A DNA stretch of 64,000 nucleotides from positions 1,178,001 through 1,242,000 of the forward strand of contig NZ_JARDUA010000001.1 in the NCBI RefSeq assembly GCF_029360645.1. Reading direction: 5' to 3'. Each line of letters starts with the position of its first letter. Positions within the stretch are counted from its first letter, which is position 1. Under the pieces are notes generated by a model that searched no databases, was not told the DNA's origin, and saw nothing but the letters and a program-made list of their open reading frames with translations. A program made the translations under genes and the position numbers. This stretch comes from Pontibacter litorisediminis (lineage in GTDB: Bacteria; Bacteroidota; Bacteroidia; Cytophagales; Hymenobacteraceae). Shown piece after piece: positions 36,991 to 44,680 of this stretch.

Positions 36991-37770
36991 CTACAGCGCC
37001 CTATCCAAATGTACATAGCCGCCATCTACGTGGATCAGCTGACCGGTGGTATGGCTGGATTTTGGGGAGAGCAGAAAGGCCACAGTATTCGCGATCTCGG
37101 TAGTAGTGGTCATGCGCTGCTCCAGCGGGATCTTCTGTGTGATAGATTTCAGCTTCTCTTCCGGCTTGTCAAACGTGCTGATCCAGGAGGCATAGAGCGG
37201 GGTCCAGGCCTCAGCCACGATCACGGCGTTCACCCTTATGCTGTAAGGCAGGAGCTCCACCGCCCACTCACGGGTAAGGGCATTGCGCCCGCCGTTGGAG
37301 GCGGCGTAGGCTGAGGTGCCCCCCTGGCCTGTTTCGGCGGTTTTGGAACCGATGTTTACGATCGCACCTTTCGATTCTTTCAGCGCCGGCAGGGCGTGAT
37401 GCGCCATCAGGTAGTAGTGCACCACGTTCTTGTGGAGCGAAGCCATAAAAGCTTCGTAGCTGCCCTTCTCCAGCCCTACCCCATCGTTTACGCCAGCATT
37501 GTTCACCAGTCCATCAATGCGGCCATACTTTTGCAGCACGGCCTGCACGGCCTGCGCACAGGCCTCGGGTTCTGTCAACTCGGCCACCACCTCAAAGGCA
37601 CGTCCTCCAGCGGCCTCTACCTCTGCCACCGTTTTCCGGTTATCTTCCTGGCTTCTGCCAACAATAACCGGAATTGCCCCTTCACCGGCCAGCACTTTTA
37701 CAATGCCCTCGCCAATGCCTTTGGCTCCGCCTGTTACGATGATAACTTTATCTTTGAGTTCTAAATCCAT
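36991..37770 (-). CDS. SDR-family dehydrogenase, probable L-fucose dehydrogenase
   Basis: This 259-residue short-chain dehydrogenase has the cofactor motif TGGAKGIGEG, the NNAGVND segment, and a catalytic region with Ser in NIGSKTAETG and Tyr/Ser in SAYAASNGGRNAL. The usual YxxxK is atypical: Y-A-A-S-N has Asn where Lys is expected, so catalysis may differ or the Lys may be supplied otherwise. The start at 37770 is the family's natural start; the longer upstream frame looks non-coding. The gene begins 2 bp after the lactonase stop. In the non-phosphorylating fucose route an SDR oxidises L-fucose to fuconolactone, and position makes this the best candidate. The odd catalytic position makes me only moderately sure. 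Confidence 0.78.
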   Translation of the reverse strand: MDLELKDKVIIVTGGAKGIGEGIVKVLAGEGAIPVIVGRSQEDNRKTVAEVEAAGGRAFEVVAELTEPEACAQAVQAVLQKYGRIDGLVNNAGVNDGVGLEKGSYEAFMASLHKNVVHYYLMAHHALPALKESKGAIVNIGSKTAETGQGGTSAYAASNGGRNALTREWAVELLPYSIRVNAVIVAEAWTPLYASWISTFDKPEEKLKSITQKIPLEQRMTTTTEIANTVAFLLSPKSSHTTGQLIHVDGGYVHLDRAL

Positions 37771-37772
37771 AC

Positions 37773-38606
37773 TTAGCTTAGGTTGTAAAACGTAGTGGCG
37801 TTGCCGCCGAAAATGGCCGACTGCTCCTCTTTGGAGAAAGTCGAGAAGTACTCCTCCACAATGCCCAGCGTGTCCGCATAGCTTGCTGCCACCAGGCACA
37901 CCGGCCAGTCGGAGCCGAAGAGCAGGCGGCTCGTGCCGAAGGTCTCTACAATGGTGTCGAGGTATGGGCGGAAATCTTCCTTTTTCCAGTGCTGCCAATC
38001 AGCCTCGGTCACCATACCCGATACTTTGCAGCACACGTTTTCATACTTGGCAAAAGCCTTCATACTTTGCCGCCACGCATCTATACTTTGGTTTCGGATG
38101 TCGGGCTTGGCCAGGTGATCGATCACAAAAGGTTGATTGGGGAAGGCAGCTACGAACTCTCTGCTGTAATCAAGCTGGTTGGGGTAAATGAGCACGTCGT
38201 ACGTATAGCCATGCTTTGCCAGCTTGCCCACGCCGCGCAGGAACTCCGGCCGCAGCATAATGGCCGGGTCCGGGTTGCCCTGCAGCACGTAGCGGAAGCC
38301 TTTCAGCTTCTCGAACTGCTTATAGTACGCCAGCTTCTCCTCCACGTCTTCGGCCAGGAAATCCACCCAACCGACAACGCCTTTCACAAAATCATACTTG
38401 GCAGCCTGCTCCAGCAGAAATACGTTCTCCTCCTCGGGCTGCGAAGACTGCACCAGCACACAGCCGTCGAAGCCATGCTGGTGCAGCAAGGGCTGCAAAT
38501 CCTCTGGCATGAAGTCGCGCTGAATCACCGCCATCTCGTCGGTTATCCAGCTCTCGCGCCAGGGGTTATACTTCCAGAAGTGCTGGTGCGCGTCTATTTT
38601 AAGCAT
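37773..38606 (-). CDS. Amidohydrolase-family lactonase, probable L-fuconolactonase
   Basis: This 277-residue protein belongs to the COG3618/amidohydrolase-2 group. The metal-binding H-x-H of the family appears as IDAHQHFW at residues 5-12. Later landmarks are GVVGWVDFLAED, FVIDHLAKPDI with another His, and LLFGSDWPVCL carrying the catalytic Asp. Members open L-fucono-1,5-lactone to L-fuconate. It overlaps the FAH-family gene by 8 bp and is followed 2 bp later by the putative fucose dehydrogenase, so the three are tightly coupled. Length is normal. Related members hydrolyse rhamnono- or galactarolactones; the FucP neighbour favours fucose. Confidence 0.88.
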   Translation of the reverse strand: MLKIDAHQHFWKYNPWRESWITDEMAVIQRDFMPEDLQPLLHQHGFDGCVLVQSSQPEEENVFLLEQAAKYDFVKGVVGWVDFLAEDVEEKLAYYKQFEKLKGFRYVLQGNPDPAIMLRPEFLRGVGKLAKHGYTYDVLIYPNQLDYSREFVAAFPNQPFVIDHLAKPDIRNQSIDAWRQSMKAFAKYENVCCKVSGMVTEADWQHWKKEDFRPYLDTIVETFGTSRLLFGSDWPVCLVAASYADTLGIVEEYFSTFSKEEQSAIFGGNATTFYNLS

Positions 38607-39450
38607 AGGCGCTCACAGTTTGCTTCGAGGAACCCAACCCGTCGATGCCCAGCTCTACCACGTCGCCCGCCTTCAGGTATACCTGCGGGTTCATGCCCAG
38701 GCCCACACCGGCTGGCGTGCCTGTGGTGATCATATCGCCTGGCAGCAGGGTCATGAACTGGCTCAGGTAAGAAACCAGGAAAGGAATCTTGAAGATAAGG
38801 TTGGCTGTGGTGCCGTCTTGCATCGTTTCGCCATTCACGGTCAGCCACAGGCGCAGGTTATTTATATCCTCCAGCTCATCCGGCGTGGCCAGGAACGGAC
38901 CTACCGGCGCAAAGGTGTCGTTGCTTTTGCCTTTTACCCATTGCCCGCCGCGTTCCAGCTGGAAAGCACGCTCGCTGTAGTCGTTGTGCAGCGCGTAACC
39001 CGCCACATAGTCCAGCGCCTCTTCTTCCGACACATAGCTTGCTTTCTTGCCAATAATCACGGCCAGCTCCACTTCCCAGTCCAGCTTCTCGGAATTCCGA
39101 GGGATGATGACATTATCATTCGGGCCGCAAAGCGCAGAAGTCGCCTTAAAGAACACGATCGGCTCCTGCGGAATGGCAGCACCTGTTTCCTTGGCGTGGT
39201 CGGCGTAGTTCAACCCGATGCAGACGATCTTGGACGGACGGGCAATCGGCGAGCCCAGACGAACATCATCCGCCACTTGTGGCAGCTTTCCTTCGTTCTG
39301 CTGCACGTAGGCCTGCAGGCGCTCCAGCCCGTTGCGCTGGAAGAACTGCTCGTTGTAATCCTCGCCGAAGGCAGATACGTCGCACTTTACATCGTTTAGA
39401 ATCACGCCGGCTTTCTCCTGGCCCGGCTCACCAAATCGGATTAATTTCAT
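38599..39450 (-). CDS. FAH-family hydrolase, probable 2,4-diketo-3-deoxy-L-fuconate hydrolase
   Basis: This 283-residue protein is a fumarylacetoacetase-family enzyme. The start at 39450 (MKLIRFGEPGQEKAG) matches the family; the earlier in-frame start does not. The metal-site segments are VCIGLNYADHAKETG, LDWEVELAVIIG (Glu ligands) and YALHNDYSER, with TGTPAGVGLGMNP near the end. In the Xanthomonas-type fucose route such an enzyme splits 2,4-diketo-3-deoxy-L-fuconate to pyruvate and L-lactate. It lies after the second SDR (164 bp, with a repeat between) and overlaps the lactonase gene by 8 bp. A general acylpyruvase is the alternative, but the context favours fucose. Confidence 0.85.
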   Translation of the reverse strand: MKLIRFGEPGQEKAGVILNDVKCDVSAFGEDYNEQFFQRNGLERLQAYVQQNEGKLPQVADDVRLGSPIARPSKIVCIGLNYADHAKETGAAIPQEPIVFFKATSALCGPNDNVIIPRNSEKLDWEVELAVIIGKKASYVSEEEALDYVAGYALHNDYSERAFQLERGGQWVKGKSNDTFAPVGPFLATPDELEDINNLRLWLTVNGETMQDGTTANLIFKIPFLVSYLSQFMTLLPGDMITTGTPAGVGLGMNPQVYLKAGDVVELGIDGLGSSKQTVSAYA

Positions 39451-39521
39451 GGTAATCTTTTGTAAGTATACTTTGGCTCTCAGCTTGTACTGGAGCGGTT
39501 TATTTAGAATGTGATAATGGG

Positions 39522-39599
39522 AACCCACCCCTGCCCCTCCCAGGAGGGGAATTACCTACTCTTGCAAAACTCCCCTCTTGGGAGGGATTGGGGTGGGTT
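39522..39599. repeat. C/G-rich inverted repeat (CCCCTCCC type)
   Basis: Arms at 39522-39550 and 39571-39599 are near-perfect inverted repeats (about 25 of 29 positions by eye) with the cores CCCCTCCCAGGAGGGG and CCCCTCTTGGGAGGG. A related short form lies at 42732-42755 and a looser one at 50098-50162. It sits between two fucose-pathway genes and may stabilise or attenuate the transcript. Confidence 0.7.
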
Positions 39600-39614
39600 T
39601 TCGTTCTTGCAGAT

Positions 39615-40379
39615 TTAATTATTCAGCCTGATAAAGCCACCGTCGATCGGGTAGTCGCAGCCGGTGATGAAGCTCGCCTCTTCGGAGCACAGGTAGAGGG
39701 CCAGTGCAGCTACTTCCTCCGGTTTGGCCATACGCCCGATAGGCTGCGTTTTGGAGAGTTTCTCGAACATCTCTTCTTCCTGCCCCGGGTAGTTCTTCGA
39801 GATAAAACCGTCTACGAAAGGCGTGTGCACGCGCGCCGGCGAAATGCTGTTGCAGCGGATGCCGGCACCTAAATAATCTTTGGCCACCGACATGGTCATG
39901 GCATGAATGGCGCCTTTGCTCATGGTATAGGCAAAGCGGTCAGGTATACCCACATGCGAGGCAATGGACGCCAGGTTCAGTATGGCTCCGCCACCGTTTG
40001 GCTTCATACTTTCCACAGCCGCCTGCAGGCAGTTATAGGCCCCTTTCACGTTTACTCGGTAAATGCGGTCGAGGTCTTCTTCAGTGGTGTTCTCCAGGTT
40101 GCCCACATGCGCGATACCCGCATTGTTGACCAGGATGTCCGCCCGGCCTATACTTTGGAAAACCGCTTTTACCTGGCTCTGATTGCTCACATCACACGTA
40201 TGGCTGAAGGCTTTGCCGCCGTTGGCTTCAATTTCAGAGAGTGTTTGTGCAGCCGCTTCATGGCTTAACTCTATCACATGCACCTCAGCGCCCTGGCGGG
40301 CAAAAACAATGGAAATAGCCTTGCCGATGCCGCTTCCGCCACCAGTTACCACGGCTTTCTTTCCTGTTAACTCAAACAT
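39615..40379 (-). CDS. SDR-family dehydrogenase, probable 2-keto-3-deoxy-L-fuconate dehydrogenase
   Basis: This 254-residue classical SDR has TGGGSGIGKA (cofactor loop), NNAGIAH, catalytic Ser in NLASIASHVG and Tyr/Lys in YTMSKGAI, all standard. The segment VIELSHEAA after strand 2 has an acidic residue in the place typical of NAD(H) preference. In the non-phosphorylating fucose pathway such an enzyme oxidises 2-keto-3-deoxy-L-fuconate at C4, supplying the FAH-family hydrolase next downstream. It follows the UxaA-type dehydratase by 103 bp. Whether this or the other SDR acts on fucose itself cannot be settled from sequence; the order with the lactonase decides my assignment. Confidence 0.82.
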   Translation of the reverse strand: MFELTGKKAVVTGGGSGIGKAISIVFARQGAEVHVIELSHEAAAQTLSEIEANGGKAFSHTCDVSNQSQVKAVFQSIGRADILVNNAGIAHVGNLENTTEEDLDRIYRVNVKGAYNCLQAAVESMKPNGGGAILNLASIASHVGIPDRFAYTMSKGAIHAMTMSVAKDYLGAGIRCNSISPARVHTPFVDGFISKNYPGQEEEMFEKLSKTQPIGRMAKPEEVAALALYLCSEEASFITGCDYPIDGGFIRLNN

Positions 40380-40482
40380 GGTTATTCGTTGTTAGTTGTT
40401 CGTTGTTGGTTGATAGTTATTGGATCTGGGGTGATGATTTATACTTAGCCCTAAGTGTCATTTAACTTTGAGAAAGTCAGCA

Positions 40483-42138
40483 TTAAAGGGATACGCCACG
40501 CTTCCAAAAGATAAAGTCGTCCTGGCCCAGCTCCATGGCTTTAGTATCGTACGCACCGCTGGCCAGGCCGATGATGTACTCCAGCATTTCCTCCCCTAGT
40601 TGCTCAATCGTCTTCTCCCCGCTGATAACGGGGCCGGCATCAAGGTCGATGATGTCGGGCAGGCGGGTGGCGAGGCTGGTATTGCTGGATATCTTTACAA
40701 CCGGAGAAACGGGATTGCCCGTAGGCGTGCCCAGGCCGGTCGTGAAAAGTTGGATATTACAGCCCGAGCCAGCCATAGCCGTGGTGCTTTCCACGTCGTT
40801 GCCCGGCGTACAAAGCAAGGTAAGGCCGCTGCGTCGCACGTACTGCCCATAGCCCAGCACATCGGCTACCGGAGAGGTACCGCCTTTCTTAGCCGCCCCC
40901 GCTGATTTAATGGCATCGGTGATCAGGCCGTCGCGGATATTGCCCGGCGAAGGATTCATATCGAAACCAGAGCCTACGGCCTCGGCACGGGCAGCATAGT
41001 CGCGCATGAGCTTCACAAAACGGTCAGCGGTTTCCTCGTTAGCACAGCGATTTATCAGCTCCTGCTCCACGCCACATAACTCCGGGAATTCACTCAGCAC
41101 CACCTTTCCGCCCAACGCCGCTATCAGATCAGCCGCATAGCCTACGGCCGGATTGGCTGAAATGCCCGAAAAGCCGTCAGAGCCGCCGCACTCCACGCCC
41201 ACCACCAGCTTATCCAGCGAGGCTGGCTGGCGCTCGATACTGTTGGCCCCCGCTATACCTATAAATGTCTGCAAAATAGCTTCCGACAGCATGGTCGATT
41301 CGGAGGCGGCTTTCTGCTGTTCAAAGATCAGAAGCGGCTTCGAGAAGTTTGGATCACGCTCCTTGATCTTTTCCTGCAGGATGCTTACCTGCGCATGCTG
41401 ACAACCCAGGCTCAGCACGGTAACGCCGGCCACGTTCGGGTTCACGCAGTAGCCGGCCAGCAAGGCGCACAGGTTGTCGGCATCCTCGCGGGTGCCGCCG
41501 CAGCCCCCGTCGTGCACGATAAACTTCACTCCGTCCACGTTCGGGAAAAGCCGCTGCTGCGAAGTATAAACCGGAGCTTCCGCTAGTTTATACTCCCGCA
41601 AGTCTTTGCCTTGCCTGTACAGGTCGGCCAACTCCCGCACCTGCGCCTCATACTTGTTGGTGGACGTGTAGCCCAACTCCTTAAGGAAGGCATGCTTAAG
41701 TGTTTCGATGTTACGGTTCTCGCAGAAGACCAGCGGCAGCACCAGCCAATAGTTGCGTGTGCCCACCTGCCCGTCGGCGCGGAGGAAGCCCATGAAAGTG
41801 CGGCCTTGCCATTTGCTTACGTCCGGCGCCTGCCACACATAGTCTCCGGCTTTCTGAGAAAAGCTCTCCGCCGCGTGTTTCAGGTTATCGGTGGTCAGCA
41901 GGCTACCGGCTGGCAGGGCGCAGGTGGTTTTGCCTACCAGCACGCCGTACATGTATACTTCAGAGCCGGCCGCCATATCGGCTACCGTGAACTTATGCTT
42001 GGCCGCCACGGTGTCTTTTAAAGTGAACTCCTGTCCGCCAAAGTGGACCTGGCTACCAGCTTCCTGGTCCTGCAGGGCCACCAGCACGTTGTCTTTGGGG
42101 TGGATCTGGAGGTATGTTTGTTTGGTTTCTGATATCAT
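40483..42138 (-). CDS. UxaA-family dehydratase, probable L-fuconate dehydratase
   Basis: This 551-residue protein matches altronate/galactarate dehydratases. Residues ~10-100 form a SAF domain (VLVALQDQEAGSQV; KHKFTVADMAAGSEV). The rest is the UxaA catalytic region: RNYWLVLPLVFCENRN, FIVHDGGCGGTREDADN-like segment with a conserved Cys, VLSLGCQHAQ, VGVECGGSDGFSG and PTGNPVSPVVKI near the end. Typical UxaA enzymes are Fe2+-dependent. In Campylobacter fucose loci a UxaA-type protein takes the place of the enolase-superfamily fuconate dehydratase of Xanthomonas. This gene would make 2-keto-3-deoxy-L-fuconate for the two downstream genes. Altronate itself is the alternative, but no uronate genes are nearby. 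Confidence 0.82.
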   Translation of the reverse strand: MISETKQTYLQIHPKDNVLVALQDQEAGSQVHFGGQEFTLKDTVAAKHKFTVADMAAGSEVYMYGVLVGKTTCALPAGSLLTTDNLKHAAESFSQKAGDYVWQAPDVSKWQGRTFMGFLRADGQVGTRNYWLVLPLVFCENRNIETLKHAFLKELGYTSTNKYEAQVRELADLYRQGKDLREYKLAEAPVYTSQQRLFPNVDGVKFIVHDGGCGGTREDADNLCALLAGYCVNPNVAGVTVLSLGCQHAQVSILQEKIKERDPNFSKPLLIFEQQKAASESTMLSEAILQTFIGIAGANSIERQPASLDKLVVGVECGGSDGFSGISANPAVGYAADLIAALGGKVVLSEFPELCGVEQELINRCANEETADRFVKLMRDYAARAEAVGSGFDMNPSPGNIRDGLITDAIKSAGAAKKGGTSPVADVLGYGQYVRRSGLTLLCTPGNDVESTTAMAGSGCNIQLFTTGLGTPTGNPVSPVVKISSNTSLATRLPDIIDLDAGPVISGEKTIEQLGEEMLEYIIGLASGAYDTKAMELGQDDFIFWKRGVSL

Positions 42139-42202
42139 TTGGGTACTCGGTTATACTTTCTAATAGCGCAAGCTTTATGACTTGTATCTTGCTTGGGTAA
42201 TC

Positions 42203-42228
42203 GCTGGCGCGAGTTTGTAACTCGTGCC
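42203..42228. repeat. Short dyad, GAGTTTGTAACTC type
   Basis: The sequence has GGCGCGAGTTTGTAACTCGTGCC, with short arms CGAGTT/AACTCG around TGT-like centre. It is one member of a family of dyads with the same centre and different arms (see 52779-52880 and 57412-57870). Confidence 0.6.
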
Positions 42229-42410
42229 TTTATATCTTCTCTGATTTGCAATCCGAGTGGCTCGTAGAGTCATATTTATCTTCGGCTAAACTTTTATACT
42301 TTGCTACACCGCTGTTCCGGACATCCTTGTTCGGAACCAAAGCTGCTGCGGATTTCCTAATCCGCGTAAGTCATACTTTATACTACAATTTATACTTTCC
42401 ATAGCCCCTG

Positions 42411-42620
42411 CTTCCTTCTACTGGACACAAGCTATCCTTGCTAGCTGCCGTTCATCCTCTAGTTCCCACACACCTAAAGTTGCATCTCATACTTTGGAGC
42501 TCTCAAGCCCGAGAGGGCTCGTTTTCCTACTCGGCGCTGGGAGCTTTTCCTGCCCTCGTACCTCGGGCTGCCTGCGGCACCGGAAAAACTCGCATAGGCG
42601 CCTCACAGAAAAACTGGGTA
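42411..42620. repeat. Dispersed ~210-bp repeat, copy A
   Basis: Shares blocks with copies at 49841-50060 and 57889-58100, in the same order: CTTCCT, AGCTATCCTT, GCTCTCAAGCCCGAGAGGG, GCTGGGAGCTTTTCCTGCC, and (with copy B) GGAAAAACTCGCATAGGCG. No protein signature is present on either strand. It lies in the gap between UxaA and the mutarotase gene. Confidence 0.75.
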
Positions 42621-42641
42621 TTATTTTAGTAGCCCCTTTCT

Positions 42642-42710
42642 TTCATCTCGAACATAGTGAGAGATCTCTTTAGAATCCTTTTTAGATTTCTCGCGCTGCT
42701 CGAGATGACA
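42642..42710. repeat. Inverted repeat, TCATCTCGA type
   Basis: A left arm TCATCTCGAACATAGTGAGAG and an opposing right arm ending CTCGAGATGACA form an imperfect long hairpin. The sequence resembles the very common Bacteroidota intergenic repeat type TGTCAT(T/C)TCGA...GAGA. A related element follows the third copy of the ~210-bp repeat at 58121. Confidence 0.6.
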
Positions 42711-42731
42711 GCAGTTATGGCAAGTAAAACT

Positions 42732-42755
42732 CCCTCCCCTGTACTTAGGGGAGGG
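42732..42755 (-). terminator. Probable terminator of the fucP-mutarotase pair
   Basis: CCCTCCCCT and AGGGGAGGG form a perfect 9-bp stem around GTACTT. On the minus strand the hairpin is followed by AGTTTTA, 16 bp past the mutarotase stop. Confidence 0.55.
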
Positions 42756-42770
42756 TTGGGGAGGGGTAAC

Positions 42771-43100
42771 TCATAACACAAAAATCTGCTCCATCAGCTG
42801 CCACTTCTCTCCTGCTGCCACACCCGGAAGCGCCTGCTGGTACTGCCACATCAGCTCTTCCCACTCCTGCACTTTCGGGTTAGCAGCATCTTGGGCAGCT
42901 TTCTTCTCAAAGCTGAAACTCTCATCCACCTCCATGAGCATAAACAGCCGGTTGCCCCACCTGTAAATCTCCATGTGGCGTATGCCTGCTTCTTTTATAC
43001 TTGCCTGAATCTCCGGCCATACCTGCCGGTGATGCGCTTCATACTCCGCGATGAGGCTTGGGTCGTCCTTTAGATCGAGTGTTAAACTGTATCGTTTCAT
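42771..43100 (-). CDS. L-rhamnose/L-fucose mutarotase-type protein (RhaM family)
   Basis: This 109-residue protein is of the RhaM-like mutarotase fold, which interconverts alpha and beta anomers. It has YSLTLDLKDDP, the EYEAHHRQVWPEI segment with a conserved His, IRHMEIYRWGNRLFM with a further conserved region, and a C-terminal WQYQQALPG. Its start is 1 bp after the fucP stop, so it is translationally coupled to the permease, which supports fucose as the sugar. RhaM-family members act on rhamnose as well as fucose, so sequence alone cannot choose. It is followed by a hairpin that probably ends the transcript. Confidence 0.85.
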   Translation of the reverse strand: MKRYSLTLDLKDDPSLIAEYEAHHRQVWPEIQASIKEAGIRHMEIYRWGNRLFMLMEVDESFSFEKKAAQDAANPKVQEWEELMWQYQQALPGVAAGEKWQLMEQIFVL

Positions 43101-43101
43101 G

Positions 43102-44391
43102 TTAATGCACTAAAGCTACCTCCTGCTGCTTCACAGCCATATTGCGGAAGGCAAAGTATAAAACAAACAAAAAGCACACGGCCGGCACCAGGTAAGCCAC
43201 CCGGATATTATAGCTATCGGACACGCCACCCATGATTACCGGCAGAATCGCGCCTCCCACAATCGACATGATCAGCAGCGATGAGGCCTGCTTGGTTTTG
43301 GCGCCCAGCCCTTGTATGCTCAGCGAGAAAATAGTCGGGAACATGATAGACATGAAGAACTCCACCCCCATCAGGGCATAGATAGACACGTAGCCGCTGG
43401 CTGCCACGGCTACCACCGTAAGCAGGAAGCATAGCACAGCGTAAATCGCCAATAGCCGGGCCGGAAGTATAAACCGCATCAGGAAGGTACCTACAAAGCG
43501 CCCGATCATAAAGCCGAAAAGCGCCACGGCCAGCAGCATGGCAGCTGTTTTCTCGCCCACCCCGGCGGCACTGCCCGAAAAGCGGATAAAGAAACTGGCA
43601 ATACACACCTGCGCCCCCACATAGAAAAATTGGGTCAACACGCCCAGCATCAGGTTACGCTTCTTGAGGATACTTTCCCCGTTATCTGTTGCTGCTACCT
43701 CTTCCTCTTCTTTAATCTCCGGCAGCGGCACCCGCCACAGCACCAGCGCCACCGCCAGCACCACCAGCCCGATTACCAGGTAAGGCACCTGCACGCTGGA
43801 GGCCTCCAAGTCGAGGCAGGCAGTTACCTGACTGGCCGGCATGGCCGCCAGTTCTTCGTCGGTATAAGAGGTACCGGAAAGTATAAAGATGCCCCCCATC
43901 AACGGGGCCAGCGTAGCGGCAAGTCCGTTAAACGATTGGGAGAAGTTAAGGCGTTGGGTGGCGGTTTCCGCAGAGCCGAGCACTGTTACATAAGGGTTAG
44001 CTGCCGTCTCCAGAAACGTGAGTCCGCTGGCGATCACAAACAAGGCACCCAGGAAAAAGCCGAACATCCTCAGTTCCGCGGCCGGGTAGAACAGGAACGC
44101 GCCCACCGCAAACAGCACCAGCCCCAGCACAATGCCACTCTTGTACCCAAACCGCTTCATAAAGTAGCCCGCCGGCAGCGCCATCAGAAAATAGGCGATA
44201 AAGAAGGCAGAGTCAATGAAAGCCGACTGCACATCCGTTAGCTGGCAAGCCTTTTTCAGGTGCGGGATTAGGATAGGGTTCAGGTTATGGGCAAAGCCCC
44301 AGAGAAAGAACAAAGAGGTAATGAGGATAAAAGGCAGGAAGTACCTGTTCTTTTGAGCTGCTTGCATAGGCTGTAAAGTTTGTTTAGTCAT
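43102..44391 (-). CDS. fucP: L-fucose:H+ symporter
   Basis: This 429-residue MFS permease imports L-fucose. The start at 44391 (MTKQTLQPMQAAQ) precedes the first helix; the longer frame adds a non-coding-looking 18 residues. About twelve transmembrane helices are visible, starting with FILITSLFFLWGFAHNLNPILIP, cited for the FFLWGFAHNLN core, and FFIAYFLMALPAGYFMKRFGY, cited for its MALPAG core. These segments are typical of FucP, including the Asn in the first helix and FLETAANPYVTVLG. The mutarotase gene is 1 bp downstream. A related sugar such as D-arabinose could also be carried. Confidence 0.92.
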   Translation of the reverse strand: MTKQTLQPMQAAQKNRYFLPFILITSLFFLWGFAHNLNPILIPHLKKACQLTDVQSAFIDSAFFIAYFLMALPAGYFMKRFGYKSGIVLGLVLFAVGAFLFYPAAELRMFGFFLGALFVIASGLTFLETAANPYVTVLGSAETATQRLNFSQSFNGLAATLAPLMGGIFILSGTSYTDEELAAMPASQVTACLDLEASSVQVPYLVIGLVVLAVALVLWRVPLPEIKEEEEVAATDNGESILKKRNLMLGVLTQFFYVGAQVCIASFFIRFSGSAAGVGEKTAAMLLAVALFGFMIGRFVGTFLMRFILPARLLAIYAVLCFLLTVVAVAASGYVSIYALMGVEFFMSIMFPTIFSLSIQGLGAKTKQASSLLIMSIVGGAILPVIMGGVSDSYNIRVAYLVPAVCFLFVLYFAFRNMAVKQQEVALVH

Positions 44392-44680
44392 CGAAACTAG
44401 TACTGGTAATTCCTGCCCGTGGCGCACCCTATCTGCCCTTTTCATCTGCTGTCGCGCTTTAGCTATTCATGGTATGAAAACCTTCTTTGGGATTTTAGGA
44501 GATTAATTCATTAATTTAAGTATTACATAATCCCAAGCAAACAAAAGCAGCATATATTTGAAAAAAAATGCTATATTTAAGCTGCTTTAGATACTTTGTG
44601 TTCGATAACATAGTTTTACATCAGAAGCATAACACCATCTTAAAACGGAACGATACACCCATCTGATAACCCTTTATAGT

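Larger units (their letters stand above)
42139..42770. other. Repeat-rich intergenic region in the fucose cluster
   Basis: No gene is evident in these 632 bp. It contains several short dyads (for example 42203-42228, 42243-42263, 42314-42337 and 42348-42365), one copy of a ~210-bp dispersed repeat (42411-42620), a TCATCTCGA-type inverted repeat (42642-42710) and a C/G-rich terminator-like hairpin (42732-42755). This splits the fucose transport/mutarotase pair from the enzymes. Confidence 0.7.

Noticed and set aside
44553-44560. TATATTTG as a Bacteroidota -7 promoter element (TAnnTTTG) upstream of GH20 (1)
   Set aside because: It fits the -7 consensus, but no TTTG at the -33 distance is present and it lies ~120 bp from the start codon. 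Evidence is too weak to list.
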